Shown here piece by piece: positions 56,527-64,000 of a stretch of 64,000 nt of DNA (positions are counted from its first letter, which is position 1; each line of letters starts with the position of its first letter). The notes below the pieces were generated by a model. That model was not told the origin of the DNA. It did not search any database and worked only from the letters and a program-made list of their open reading frames with translations. Location of the stretch: contig JARGPA010000013.1 in assembly GCA_029213305.1 (NCBI GenBank), positions 3,096 to 67,095 of the forward strand, given 5' to 3'. The stretch comes from Phycisphaerales bacterium. Its GTDB lineage: Bacteria; Planctomycetota; Phycisphaerae; Phycisphaerales; UBA1924. Position numbers and translations under genes: made by a program.

Positions 56527-57843
56527 ATGGATGATCATAATTCACAGGATTCAGATTCAAACGCAAACCGCTCACCGATTTGGCATTCGCTTCATCTTTG
56601 GCAAATGCAACCTGTCCGTGATGTACTCTTGGGGTTAGGTGTTTTCGCACTCATACTCGTCGCACAAAGAGCCTCAGTGGTGACAGTTCCACTGATGCTT
56701 GCGATCTTGCTCGCGTATCTCTTCGAGCCCGTCATCGTTTGGCTCATGGATCGTTTCTTAATATCTCGAAGAACATCCGTAATCTCCATCATCGCAGGAT
56801 TGATCCTCTTCGTTGCTATCCCTGCATTGATCGGATCGACATATGCAGTAGGACAACTCGTCTCGTTTGGGACGAACACATTTCAACGGATTGATAATGT
56901 GAATGAGGCGCTCCGACTTCCTGAGGATGAAGCAATCGAATACCTTCAATATACGATTGATCCTCAATCAACACCATCAAGTGTTGCAGAGGACCCAGAA
57001 AACACTGCACGATCGAAAGCAGACAACTGGATATGGATACATAACCAGATTCGCCGATCGCAGACAGAAGGGACAACATTCGGGAACACTTGTAACGCCG
57101 CGTTTGATTGGATCGAACAAAATCGAGACCAGGTTGCGACAACCGCAGCAGGCGTAGGAATGGGCGCAGTTAAATCAGGACTTTCTCTGCTGGGCGCAGC
57201 ATTCGGTATCTCGTTTATGCTCTTCGTGACAGTTTTCTTTTTCTTCTTTACATCAACAGAATGGATCGGGCTCCAAAAATTTGGGACGACCCTGTTACCA
57301 GACAAGAACCGCGATCGTGTAATTGATCTGCTTGTAAAGTTTGATCGTGTCATTTCAGGATTCATCCGAGGCCGAATCACAATCGCATTCATCCAAGCAA
57401 TCGTATTCTCGATCGGTTTCTTCCTGATCGGAGTTCCAGGCGCATTCATCCTCGGACCCGCCGTCGCGATCCTGTCGATTGTTCCTTATCTCGCACTCAT
57501 CGGAGTCCCGATCGCAGTTTCGTTACTCTGGGTGCAAGGGTACGCCGGATTCCGCGGCGAACTCTGGTGGGTTATTGGAGCGCCAACAGCACTCTACTTC
57601 CTAGGACAAGCTTTAGACGATTATGTCTGGACTCCAATGATCCAAGGTAAAAGCACAGGGATGGATACGCCAACAATCCTCTTTGCATCACTTGCAGGTG
57701 GAGCATTGTTTGGAGTATTCGGGTTACTCATCGCAATACCGATCGCCGCATGTGTCAAGATCCTCATCCAAGAAGTGTTCTGGCCAAGATTCAAAGACTG
57801 GGCTGAAGGACGAGCTGCAGATCCATTACCAATCGACGATTAA
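56527..57843 (+). CDS. AI-2E/PerM-family membrane transporter
   Basis: Polytopic membrane protein of the family that includes TqsA and PerM; members have been linked to autoinducer-2 export, Na+/H+ exchange and other fluxes, so the substrate here is unknown. About eight membrane segments: three near residues 36-105, a soluble middle (about 115-220) with several Gln/Asp-rich parts, then helices near 225-250 and 290-420. Family sequence includes TVPLMLAILLAYLFEPVIVWLMDRF near 56-80 and LYFLGQALDDYVWTPMIQGKSTGM near 355-380. Length 438 is slightly long for the family. Confidence 0.9.
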   Translation: MDDHNSQDSDSNANRSPIWHSLHLWQMQPVRDVLLGLGVFALILVAQRASVVTVPLMLAILLAYLFEPVIVWLMDRFLISRRTSVISIIAGLILFVAIPALIGSTYAVGQLVSFGTNTFQRIDNVNEALRLPEDEAIEYLQYTIDPQSTPSSVAEDPENTARSKADNWIWIHNQIRRSQTEGTTFGNTCNAAFDWIEQNRDQVATTAAGVGMGAVKSGLSLLGAAFGISFMLFVTVFFFFFTSTEWIGLQKFGTTLLPDKNRDRVIDLLVKFDRVISGFIRGRITIAFIQAIVFSIGFFLIGVPGAFILGPAVAILSIVPYLALIGVPIAVSLLWVQGYAGFRGELWWVIGAPTALYFLGQALDDYVWTPMIQGKSTGMDTPTILFASLAGGALFGVFGLLIAIPIAACVKILIQEVFWPRFKDWAEGRAADPLPIDD

Positions 57844-57855
57844 AACGTTGCAGAC

Positions 57856-58332
57856 TTAGTCAAAGATCTGATCAAGGTGATACTGCAAATGCGCAAAGTA
57901 GTCTTCGATCAAATACCCAAGAGTTGAAGGCTCATCCCTTGGCAACTCTCGAAACGCAGTTCGATGGTAACTATGTTCTTGATGTAACTTGTCGAGTACA
58001 TCTGCTGGGATATTCTCGACGATCGTACAAATCTGTATGTTGTACGCGGACCAGAGTGTGACGAGTTCTTCCCAATCAGTTTCTTGGTATCTACCGAGCT
58101 TGACCCATTCTTGATGCTTATACCCAACGAACACAATCGTGTCGTTGAGTTGTGATTCAATGAATCGTTGGTGATTGACGCTTGCGCTGTCTATCAGATG
58201 TCCAAGAATCTCTTTGCGTGACCATCCATTTGGTGTTCGAGGTTTCGACATTTTGGATTCACTTAATTCAAACAACTGATCCGCAAAATGAGCGATCCGG
58301 TTTGCATCAAATCCCAAGGTTGAAAGCGCCAT
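57856..58332 (-). CDS. DinB-like metal-binding protein
   Basis: DinB/YfiT-like four-helix protein. The putative metal histidines are in KEILGHLIDSASVNHQRF (near residues 44-60) and YFAHLQYHLDQIF at the C-terminus. These proteins are often thiol transferases or S-conjugate enzymes, but no substrate is indicated. The ribosome binding site GGAG lies inside the last codons of ffh and the start is three bases after its stop, so its translation follows ffh. Confidence 0.88.
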   Translation of the reverse strand: MALSTLGFDANRIAHFADQLFELSESKMSKPRTPNGWSRKEILGHLIDSASVNHQRFIESQLNDTIVFVGYKHQEWVKLGRYQETDWEELVTLWSAYNIQICTIVENIPADVLDKLHQEHSYHRTAFRELPRDEPSTLGYLIEDYFAHLQYHLDQIFD

Positions 58333-58335
58333 GAG

Positions 58336-59856
58336 TTATCTCCGCTTCTTGTTCTTTGGTTTCCGTTTTTTCGCTCCACCAGATCCGGACTTTGTTGATT
58401 TCTTCATCGAGAATCCAGGCATCCCGCCGCCCATTCCAGGCATCCCGCCCATCCCGCCGGCCATCGCTTTCGCAGCGGCCATTTTTCCGCCTGCTCCCAT
58501 GGCGCCCATCTGTTTCATCATCTTGCTGAGCATCCCGAACTGCTTCGTCAGTTTTCCCACTTCGTTTTGCTCAGTTCCAGATCCCGTCGCGATCCGTACT
58601 TTCCGAGAGTGTCTAATAATTTCAGGCTTCTTCTTTTCCTCAGCAGTCATCGAAAGAATCATCGCTTCGGTTCGATCAAACTGTTTCTCGTCGATGTCAA
58701 TATCCTTGAGCGCCGAACCAACACCCGGTAACATCCCAAGCAATGATTTCATCGAACCCATACGGCGCATCATCTTCATCTGCTTGAGGAAGTCGTCCAT
58801 GTCCAACTCGCCTTTAGCCATTTTCGCTTCGAGCGCCGCTGCTTCATCTTCAGAAACTTCATGCTGAGCTTTTTCAACAAGCGATACAACATCACCCATC
58901 CCCAAGATCCGACCCGCCATCCTCTCTGGATGGAAGACTTCGATTGCGTCGAGTTTCTCGCCGACTCCGATGTATCGAATCGGAGCACCGGTTACTTCTT
59001 TCACAGATAACGCCGCTCCGCCACGAGTATCCGAGTCGAACTTAGTCAGAATCACGCCGTCAACTTCAAGTTTCTCATGGAATGACTTTGCACTATTGAC
59101 TGCATCCTGACCTGTCATCGCATCGACGACTAGGAAAATATGATGAGGATTGAGCATTGATCGAACACTCTTAAGCTCACCCATCAGTTCGTCGTTGACA
59201 TGCAATCTACCCGCAGTATCGAGGATCAGGACATCGACACCCTTCGCTTTCGCTGCTTTGAGTGCATTTTGACAAATCTTGACCGCAACTCCGACTGCTT
59301 TTCCATACTCGGCGCACTTATCAGGTTCGCCATAAAAGTGAACCTGAGATCCACCTGAGAGTTCAGTGTCTGCTTGATGCGATACGGTTTCGAGCTGCTC
59401 GACCGCCGCCGGGCGCTGCAAGTCTGCCGCGCAAAGCATGACAGATCGTCCTTGCTTCTTGAGCATCCCTGCGAGCTTACCACAGGTGGTTGTTTTTCCT
59501 GATCCTTGCAATCCACACATCATGATGACAGTGGGACCCGGAGAAAGTTTCATAATTCCTGGAGGCGTAGGTTGTTGCTCTGCATCTGGATCGCCGCCGA
59601 ACAACTCAACGAGTCGACGATGGACAATCCCGATCATCTCTTGTCCAGGTTTAATTGATTTGGTGACTTGTTGTCCAACTGCGTCGCTCATGACCTTGGC
59701 GCAGAACGCTTCTGCGACTTCATAATGAACGTCCGCTTCGAGTAGCGCATTGCGAACTTCGTCCATCGCCTCATTGACATTGGACTCAGAAATCATGTCG
59801 TTTCCGCTCAATTTGCGAAAGACATTATTAAAACCATCAGATACTCGATCGAACAT
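58336..59856 (-). CDS. ffh: signal recognition particle protein Ffh (SRP54)
   Basis: GTPase that binds signal peptides on nascent chains and delivers ribosomes to the membrane through FtsY. N domain residues 1-90. G domain with P-loop GLQGSGKTTTCGKLAG (near residue 110), ILDTAGRLHVN (near 213), TKFDSDTRGGAAL (near 270) and GVGEKLDAIEVF (near 298). A Met/Gly-rich M domain (about 330-500) ends in Lys/Arg. The GGMGGMPGMGGGMPGF run near the end is a flexible linker. AGGAG is six bases upstream. The dinB-like gene is coupled behind it. Confidence 0.97.
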   Translation of the reverse strand: MFDRVSDGFNNVFRKLSGNDMISESNVNEAMDEVRNALLEADVHYEVAEAFCAKVMSDAVGQQVTKSIKPGQEMIGIVHRRLVELFGGDPDAEQQPTPPGIMKLSPGPTVIMMCGLQGSGKTTTCGKLAGMLKKQGRSVMLCAADLQRPAAVEQLETVSHQADTELSGGSQVHFYGEPDKCAEYGKAVGVAVKICQNALKAAKAKGVDVLILDTAGRLHVNDELMGELKSVRSMLNPHHIFLVVDAMTGQDAVNSAKSFHEKLEVDGVILTKFDSDTRGGAALSVKEVTGAPIRYIGVGEKLDAIEVFHPERMAGRILGMGDVVSLVEKAQHEVSEDEAAALEAKMAKGELDMDDFLKQMKMMRRMGSMKSLLGMLPGVGSALKDIDIDEKQFDRTEAMILSMTAEEKKKPEIIRHSRKVRIATGSGTEQNEVGKLTKQFGMLSKMMKQMGAMGAGGKMAAAKAMAGGMGGMPGMGGGMPGFSMKKSTKSGSGGAKKRKPKNKKRR

Positions 59857-59986
59857 GCTTCACTCCTGCGAATATTCGCATTGGATTCGTATGTTCAGGG
59901 CTATGACCGCAGCCGACAGATCTTAGCCTCTTCGTTCCCAATGTGGGAATCGGCTCCCATCAGTTCTCATTGGTATACTTTGATTC

Positions 59987-60436
59987 ATGGACTCAAATCC
60001 GACATCCAACAAAACGAACAAGTCCACATGGGAACTCCATGTGCGACCACTCGGTGCGAAGCACGAACCTTGGCAAACAATGCGAGTCGCTGCACGATCA
60101 GCTATCCAAGCAGATGCGATTCTTCGTCGTCAAGGATATGAATCTTTAATAGAGTCCGCAAGAGTAGTCAATGCGAAACCGGATCCTGAGCAGATTGCCC
60201 AGCTCAAACCGCTCGAGTGTGCTCGTTGTGGATATCTGCTCGCAGGACTGACAATAGAGTCTTCATCCGTCACTTGCCCTGAATGTTCCTATCAGCAATC
60301 GTTAGTTGCTTGGAAACCTGAGATTGTTGCATCACTTCAAGAATCTAAAAATATACTAATTTCTATATTTGCAGCCATAGGAATTGTTACAGTCGTAATT
60401 CTTGCATTGCTCTTTTTCTTAGCTCTTTCATACTGA
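59987..60436 (+). CDS. zinc-ribbon membrane protein
   Basis: Not assigned beyond the ribbon. Residues about 1-65 are polar and charged. A ribbon with CARCGYLLAGL (near residue 75) and CPECSYQQSL (near 97) carries two CxxC pairs, and a single membrane helix lies near 126-147, the last residues of the protein. It shares the CxxCxYxLxGL...CPEC pattern with the gene at 26000-26497, although the order of ribbon and membrane parts differs. Divergent from ffh by 130 bases and convergent with polX by 12 bases. Confidence 0.7.
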   Translation: MDSNPTSNKTNKSTWELHVRPLGAKHEPWQTMRVAARSAIQADAILRRQGYESLIESARVVNAKPDPEQIAQLKPLECARCGYLLAGLTIESSSVTCPECSYQQSLVAWKPEIVASLQESKNILISIFAAIGIVTVVILALLFFLALSY

Positions 60437-60448
60437 TCAATGGCCTTG

Positions 60449-62242
60449 TCACCGCTTTGATTTCAACCACCCATGCAGCTTGTTCGCATCCCAAGTGTTA
60501 ATGCAAAGCTCTGGAGTTAACCACCCGCGTTGCCCAGTCATCACTCCAAACTTCAGATTGTCGTAATCACTCGGATGATGATCATCACAGTTAATCGAGA
60601 TTAACGCGCCCGCTTCGACTGCTGCTCGAACATGGGTATCTCGTAGATCAAGACGCATCCAATGGCTATTAATTTCGAGCGCCACATTGTGCTCAATCGC
60701 CGCCGCGATCAACTCGTTCATATCGGGCTCAAGCCCAGGCCTGCGTTCGATCAATCTCCCAGTTGGATGCCCAATGACATGAACCATCGGATGTTCAATC
60801 GCTTTGAGTAATCGTTTCGTCGCTTGCTTGGGCTTTGCCCGAAGCCCGGCGTGCGGCGATGCAACAACAACATCAAGCTCGTGCAACAACTCGTCATCGT
60901 AATCGAGAGTCCCATCAACCAAGATATCAACTTCGCTCCCCGCAAGAATTGAGATTCCATCCGTCTTCTGATCAACTTTGCGCACCGCGAGAATATGCTC
61001 ACGCAATCGATCAGGTTTGAGTCCTCCAGCAACTGCAGAAGACTGTGAGTGATCAGTAACGGCGAGTGTATGGAATCCACGAGATTTCGCAATTGCTGCT
61101 GATTCTTCGATCGTCATCTTGCCGTCCGATGCAATCGTGTGCGAGTGGAGTTCAGCTTTAATATCCGCAAGTTCAATGACACGAACCGATTCTTCCAAGC
61201 TCATTTCCCCGCGATCTTCGCGCAAAGTGGGAGGGATAAAGGGCATTTTTAATGCTCTATAAATCGACTCTTCCGTTTCACACGCAACCGGATCTACCCC
61301 CCGAGTTTGTGGCGGCGTCGGATCCGATCCATCATCTTCAAACAACCCATATTCATTGAGTGTCATCCCCATCTTGATCGCTCGTTCTCGTAGACGGACC
61401 CCGTGCTCCTTCGATCCGCTGAAGTACAGCAACGCTGCGCCCCACGAAGATTCAGAAACAACTCGAAGATCAATTTGCACAGCGCTATTCTGATCAGCGC
61501 CCCAACGATTTGAAGAATCCCCAATCGCCGCACGGATAGAACACTTTGTTTCGCCGCGAGCGAGTACTGCTGTAACACCAGGAGATTCGACAAATGCTTC
61601 TCTCGCCGCTTCTGGATCATCAGATGCGATCAAGATATCAACATCACCAATCGTATCTTTTCCTCGCCGAAGTGATCCTGCATAAGCAACCTTGATCGTT
61701 CCCTTCGTATCCTTGAGTAGCGAGAGATACCGATCCGCAATTGATTGTGCGATCCCAATCGGAAGTCGTTTACCACTCGATTCCAAGAACTCAATCGAAG
61801 CAGAAATGTTTTCTACAGTCTTAGCGCCCATTCTTGGAAGCTCAAGAATTGATCCATCTTCAATGATCTTCTTGAGATCATCAATCGATTCAACACCCTT
61901 TTCATCCCACATGAGTTTGACACTCTTGGGTCCGAGTCCCTGGATAGAGAGAACCTTCATCACGCCGCTCGGAACTTTTGTAGCAAGTTCTTCGTACTCC
62001 GTGATGGTTCCATTTTGAGCAAGCTCAACAAGCTTGCTCGCAGTTCCTTTACCAATTCCATCGATTGCAACAAGAGCTTTGAGATCGCCCGCACTTGCAA
62101 GAGGTTCAATATCGATCGTCAGTTCCTTAATGACACGCGATGCTTTTGCATGCGCTGAAACCCGGAACCGATCGCCCCCTGTGAGTTCGAGCATCTGGGA
62201 CATAGTTTGGAATATCGACGTCGCGTTCTTTTGAAAACTCAT
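60449..62242 (-). CDS. polX: DNA polymerase X family protein (PolX with PHP domain)
   Basis: Repair polymerase with an additional PHP exonuclease domain. Order: a helix-hairpin-helix-rich N-terminal part (about residues 35-165; IDGIGKGTASKLVEL near 60), the nucleotidyltransferase palm with AYAGSLRRGKDTIGDVDILI (near 190-210, metal Asp pair in DVD), then the PHP domain from about 360 with ELHSHTIASDGKMTI, AVTDHSQS near 392 and EINSHWMRLDLR near 545. ATG 62242 is used; GTG 62260 is an alternative with a purine-rich site too close upstream. Length 597 is normal for bacterial PolX. It is the last gene after the HTH gene and its overlapping neighbour. Confidence 0.93.
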   Translation of the reverse strand: MSFQKNATSIFQTMSQMLELTGGDRFRVSAHAKASRVIKELTIDIEPLASAGDLKALVAIDGIGKGTASKLVELAQNGTITEYEELATKVPSGVMKVLSIQGLGPKSVKLMWDEKGVESIDDLKKIIEDGSILELPRMGAKTVENISASIEFLESSGKRLPIGIAQSIADRYLSLLKDTKGTIKVAYAGSLRRGKDTIGDVDILIASDDPEAAREAFVESPGVTAVLARGETKCSIRAAIGDSSNRWGADQNSAVQIDLRVVSESSWGAALLYFSGSKEHGVRLRERAIKMGMTLNEYGLFEDDGSDPTPPQTRGVDPVACETEESIYRALKMPFIPPTLREDRGEMSLEESVRVIELADIKAELHSHTIASDGKMTIEESAAIAKSRGFHTLAVTDHSQSSAVAGGLKPDRLREHILAVRKVDQKTDGISILAGSEVDILVDGTLDYDDELLHELDVVVASPHAGLRAKPKQATKRLLKAIEHPMVHVIGHPTGRLIERRPGLEPDMNELIAAAIEHNVALEINSHWMRLDLRDTHVRAAVEAGALISINCDDHHPSDYDNLKFGVMTGQRGWLTPELCINTWDANKLHGWLKSKR

Positions 62243-62272
62243 AGAGGACTCTAGGAGCACATCCCCCTTCGA

Positions 62273-62569
62273 TCATGATCGGCCGTAGTCTTCAACAATC
62301 TGATGCTCAACCGCTTGGACGATTGCTTCTCGTTCAGATTCCGGGACAAGCATCAAAGCGCTCACCCATCGACGAGCAAGCTCAATCGAGCCCGGTCGCA
62401 TGAACTCAATCAACAAATCAAGATGGTCGTTTGGCAATAGCGTCTCGGATTCGTTGAGCAGCGGTTGAATTAGACTTGCTCGATTTTCCAACGTCGCTTG
62501 GTTCATCTGCTGCTGATTGCTCAGGTTTGGATTCAACTCTTCGATTGGATTGTTGAGTTGTTGTGTCAT
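62273..62569 (-). CDS. small uncharacterised protein overlapping the HTH gene
   Basis: A 98-residue frame on the same strand as the HTH gene, shifted, with 152 bases in common. The N-terminal half is rich in Asn/Gln (MTQQLNNPIEELNPNLS), whereas the C-terminal half outside the overlap (DLLIEFMRPGSIELARRWV, then ALMLVPESEREAIVQAVEHQ) looks like a genuine folded protein. It may begin inside the HTH gene, or its true start may be an internal Met such as residue 57. No good ribosome binding site precedes 62569. The position between the HTH gene and polX on one strand suggests one transcript. Function unknown. Confidence 0.6.
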   Translation of the reverse strand: MTQQLNNPIEELNPNLSNQQQMNQATLENRASLIQPLLNESETLLPNDHLDLLIEFMRPGSIELARRWVSALMLVPESEREAIVQAVEHQIVEDYGRS

Positions 62570-63104
62570 GATCGCTCTTGATAGGGTTCGTATCTTGTGC
62601 GATCTTACCAGATTTTGTAGTCAACTTTGTGGCTTTCGGTTTATCTGGTCTTCGTGGAGTCTCTGGTTCAGTACCTCGAATCCGTGTTTCCATCGATTGA
62701 ACGAATCGTTCCAATCGATCCATACGATCACACAAGTTCGTCAGCGTGTTTGCGATCGCAGTCATAAGCTCCGAAGGGTCTGCTTGACTCAGCGCATGAG
62801 ACTTCATTTCTGTACATTTCATCGGCCCACGACCAGTCAGCATCCATTCACCCGAGATCCCCAACACCCGACATAGATTCGTCAAGAAGGTTGCACTCGG
62901 AGCTTGTCCCTGCATATATCGACGCACCGTCTCAGGATGAGTATCTGTAAGTCGTCCCAACTTGCGATAGGAAACCTCGCCTACAGCTGAATTCAACCGC
63001 TCGTGGAACGAACCAGGTCCAGTATCTTTATTACTCAAATGCTCATGATCAGTGCTCTGGGTTATGGAATCATCAACGGCTGAAATGGAATGTAATATAC
63101 TCAT
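62418..63104 (-). CDS. XRE-like helix-turn-helix regulator
   Basis: DNA-binding protein. A Cro/CI-like domain occupies residues about 32-98: SYRKLGRLTDTHPETVRRYMQGQAPSATFLTNLCRVLGISGEWMLTGRGPM, of which the last part is typical of lambda-repressor-like regulators. A coiled-coil-like stretch at about 118-140 (LTNLCDRMDRLERFVQSMETR) may dimerise. The C-terminal 85 residues are low-complexity and charged (Lys/Ser/Thr/Asp), without a ligand or peptidase domain. The palindrome CATTAATG lies 13 bases upstream of its start and may be its own operator. Confidence 0.8.
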   Translation of the reverse strand: MSILHSISAVDDSITQSTDHEHLSNKDTGPGSFHERLNSAVGEVSYRKLGRLTDTHPETVRRYMQGQAPSATFLTNLCRVLGISGEWMLTGRGPMKCTEMKSHALSQADPSELMTAIANTLTNLCDRMDRLERFVQSMETRIRGTEPETPRRPDKPKATKLTTKSGKIAQDTNPIKSDHDTTTQQSNRRVESKPEQSAADEPSDVGKSSKSNSTAAQRIRDAIAKRPS

Positions 63105-63117
63105 GTACCCAGTTTAT

Positions 63118-63125
63118 CATTAATG
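63118..63125 (-). promoter_or_regulatory. candidate operator of the HTH gene
   Basis: Perfect palindrome CATTAATG (63118-63125) within an AT-rich stretch 13 bases upstream of the HTH gene start, where an autoregulatory site would be expected. Its short length makes chance occurrence quite possible. Confidence 0.3.
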
Positions 63126-63242
63126 TTTGGGACACGGACGGATACGCAAAATCCGTAATTATGCCTTTAATGGCAAAAATAGGGGGTTGTAACTCAAATA
63201 TGGGTCATTCCTCGAACTTAAGAAAACCATCATCCAGAATGC

Positions 63243-63273
63243 ACACAAGACTGAGCGTTTCTCAGTTTTGTGT
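63243..63273. repeat. long inverted repeat downstream of recG
   Basis: Thirteen-pair hairpin with one G-T pair (63243-63255 with 63261-63273, loop CGTTT), 53 bases past the recG stop. On the minus strand no T-tract follows, so it is a weak terminator at best. Confidence 0.5.
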
Positions 63274-63325
63274 TAAATATTGATTTGAGATGAGATATCC
63301 ACAATTCTGTGTGTTAGAAGTTTTG

Positions 63326-64000
63326 TTAACCAACATCCCCAAGTCCGAGCCATTGCCCGTGAGCTTTGAGTAATCTACGTCTTGCAAGAATATCCGCCTG
63401 ACGATCGAGTGTTGGAGAGTTACTAATCCAATCCGCAGCATCCCTTCTCGCCATTTCAAGAAGTTCAAACTCTTTGAATGGGTCCGCAACCTTGAAAGGC
63501 GGAGCACCACTCTGACGAGTCCCAAAGACATCTCCTGCGCCGCGTATTTCAAGATCTTTCTCAGAGAGCTCGAAACCCGAATTGGTTTCGACCATCGCAC
63601 GCAATCTCGCGATCCCATCTTCAGTTTTCGGATTTCCGATGAGTACACAGACCCCGGGTTTGTCACCTCGACCTACTCGCCCTCGCAACTGATGGAGTTG
63701 TGCAAGTCCAAAACGATCCGCGTCTTCAATCACCATCACCGTTGCGTTTGGGATATCAACACCAACTTCAATGACTGTCGTTGCGATCAAACAATCGATT
63801 TTCCCTGCTCTGAATCGATGCATGATATGTTCGCGTGTGTCTCGTTTGAGTCGTCCATGGAGCGCTGCGATATGAACATCGTTGAGTTCTCCGCCTTCGA
63901 GTTCTCTCATGAGACTACGAAGATCGCGAATCGAACCATCACTCTTCCCACCTGGTTCTATTGCAGATACAACAATGAAAACCTGATCTCCAGATTTAAT
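63326..64000 (-). CDS. recG: ATP-dependent DNA helicase RecG, 5' partial
   Basis: Fork-regression and branch-migration helicase. The reading frame continues to the window edge, so the N-terminal wedge domain and helicase motif I lie outside. Visible are the second RecA-like lobe with the HGRLK region, STTVIEVGVDIPNATVMVIEDADRFGLAQLHQLRGRVGRG-type sequence (motifs V and VI), the EKDLEIRGAGDVFGTRQSG segment typical of RecG, and the C-terminal helix (LDRQADILARRRLL). It is the first gene of the minus-strand run toward polX but separated from the HTH gene by 220 bases. Confidence 0.93.
   Translation of the reverse strand: MKSGDQVFIVVSAIEPGGKSDGSIRDLRSLMRELEGGELNDVHIAALHGRLKRDTREHIMHRFRAGKIDCLIATTVIEVGVDIPNATVMVIEDADRFGLAQLHQLRGRVGRGDKPGVCVLIGNPKTEDGIARLRAMVETNSGFELSEKDLEIRGAGDVFGTRQSGAPPFKVADPFKEFELLEMARRDAADWISNSPTLDRQADILARRRLLKAHGQWLGLGDVG

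Noticed and set aside
1-64000. Insertion sequences, prophage or CRISPR array
   Set aside because: No transposase, integrase, phage structural gene or regularly spaced direct repeat was found in any frame or spacer.

Overview
The window looks like a chromosomal segment of a member of the Planctomycetota, most likely class Phycisphaerae. This is inferred from gene content only. Two secreted proteins end in the double EF-hand, Cys-Pro-terminated dockerin-like module common in that class. A DUF1501/DUF1800 pair, a Minf_1886-family protein, an alternative complex III operon, a KDO transferase (so lipid A-type LPS) and several CxxC zinc-ribbon membrane proteins fit the same picture. No insertion sequence, prophage or CRISPR array is visible; the segment reads as stable core genome.

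Layout. 1-5.9 kb: the end of waaA, tRNA-Lys(UUU), and a SNF2-type helicase followed by a SWIM zinc-finger protein. 5.9-11.0 kb (minus): a secreted subtilase and a lipoprotein, each ending in the same dockerin-like module. 11.0-11.7 kb: a gene-free stretch with a promoter, a run of nested hairpins (candidate structured RNA) and tRNA-Gln(UUG). 11.7-17.0 kb (plus): glmU (uridylyltransferase half only), prs, rplY, pth, rpsF, ssb, rplI. 17.1-23.5 kb (minus): an atypical sigma-70 factor, pilT, a GspE/PilB-like protein with degenerate nucleotide-binding motifs and membrane segments, and a CvpA-like membrane protein. 23.5-24.7 kb: 1.16 kb without a gene but with several hairpins. 24.7-26.5 kb: sodA and two small membrane proteins. 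26.5-29.5 kb (minus): the DUF1501/DUF1800 pair.

29.6-54.1 kb is dominated by aerobic respiration. A CtaA/COX15 heme A synthase is divergent from a long plus-strand operon encoding alternative complex III (actABCDEF), a small membrane protein, a SCO copper chaperone, a caa3-type oxidase (coxB fused to cytochrome c, then coxA, coxC and an extended coxD-like subunit IV) and an uncharacterised membrane protein. After an OmpA-like lipoprotein (minus) and an amidohydrolase (plus) comes a System II cytochrome c maturation pair (ResB- and CcsA-like). Together these encode a quinol-to-oxygen electron route plus heme A synthesis, copper delivery and heme attachment; a heme O synthase (ctaB) is not in the window.

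54-64 kb is mixed housekeeping: a thioredoxin-like lipoprotein, an AhpD-like protein, a 3-methyladenine DNA glycosylase, a Minf_1886 protein, an AI-2E-type transporter, ffh with a DinB-like gene coupled behind it, a second zinc-ribbon membrane protein, polX, an HTH regulator with a long same-strand overlapping gene, and the 3' part of recG, which runs off the window.

The features that most deserve follow-up are the structured RNA candidate upstream of tRNA-Gln/glmU, the degenerate membrane-bound GspE-like protein beside pilT, the sigma factor lacking a recognisable region 3, the hairpin-rich 1.16 kb upstream of it, and the lineage-specific additions to the alternative complex III/caa3 operon.
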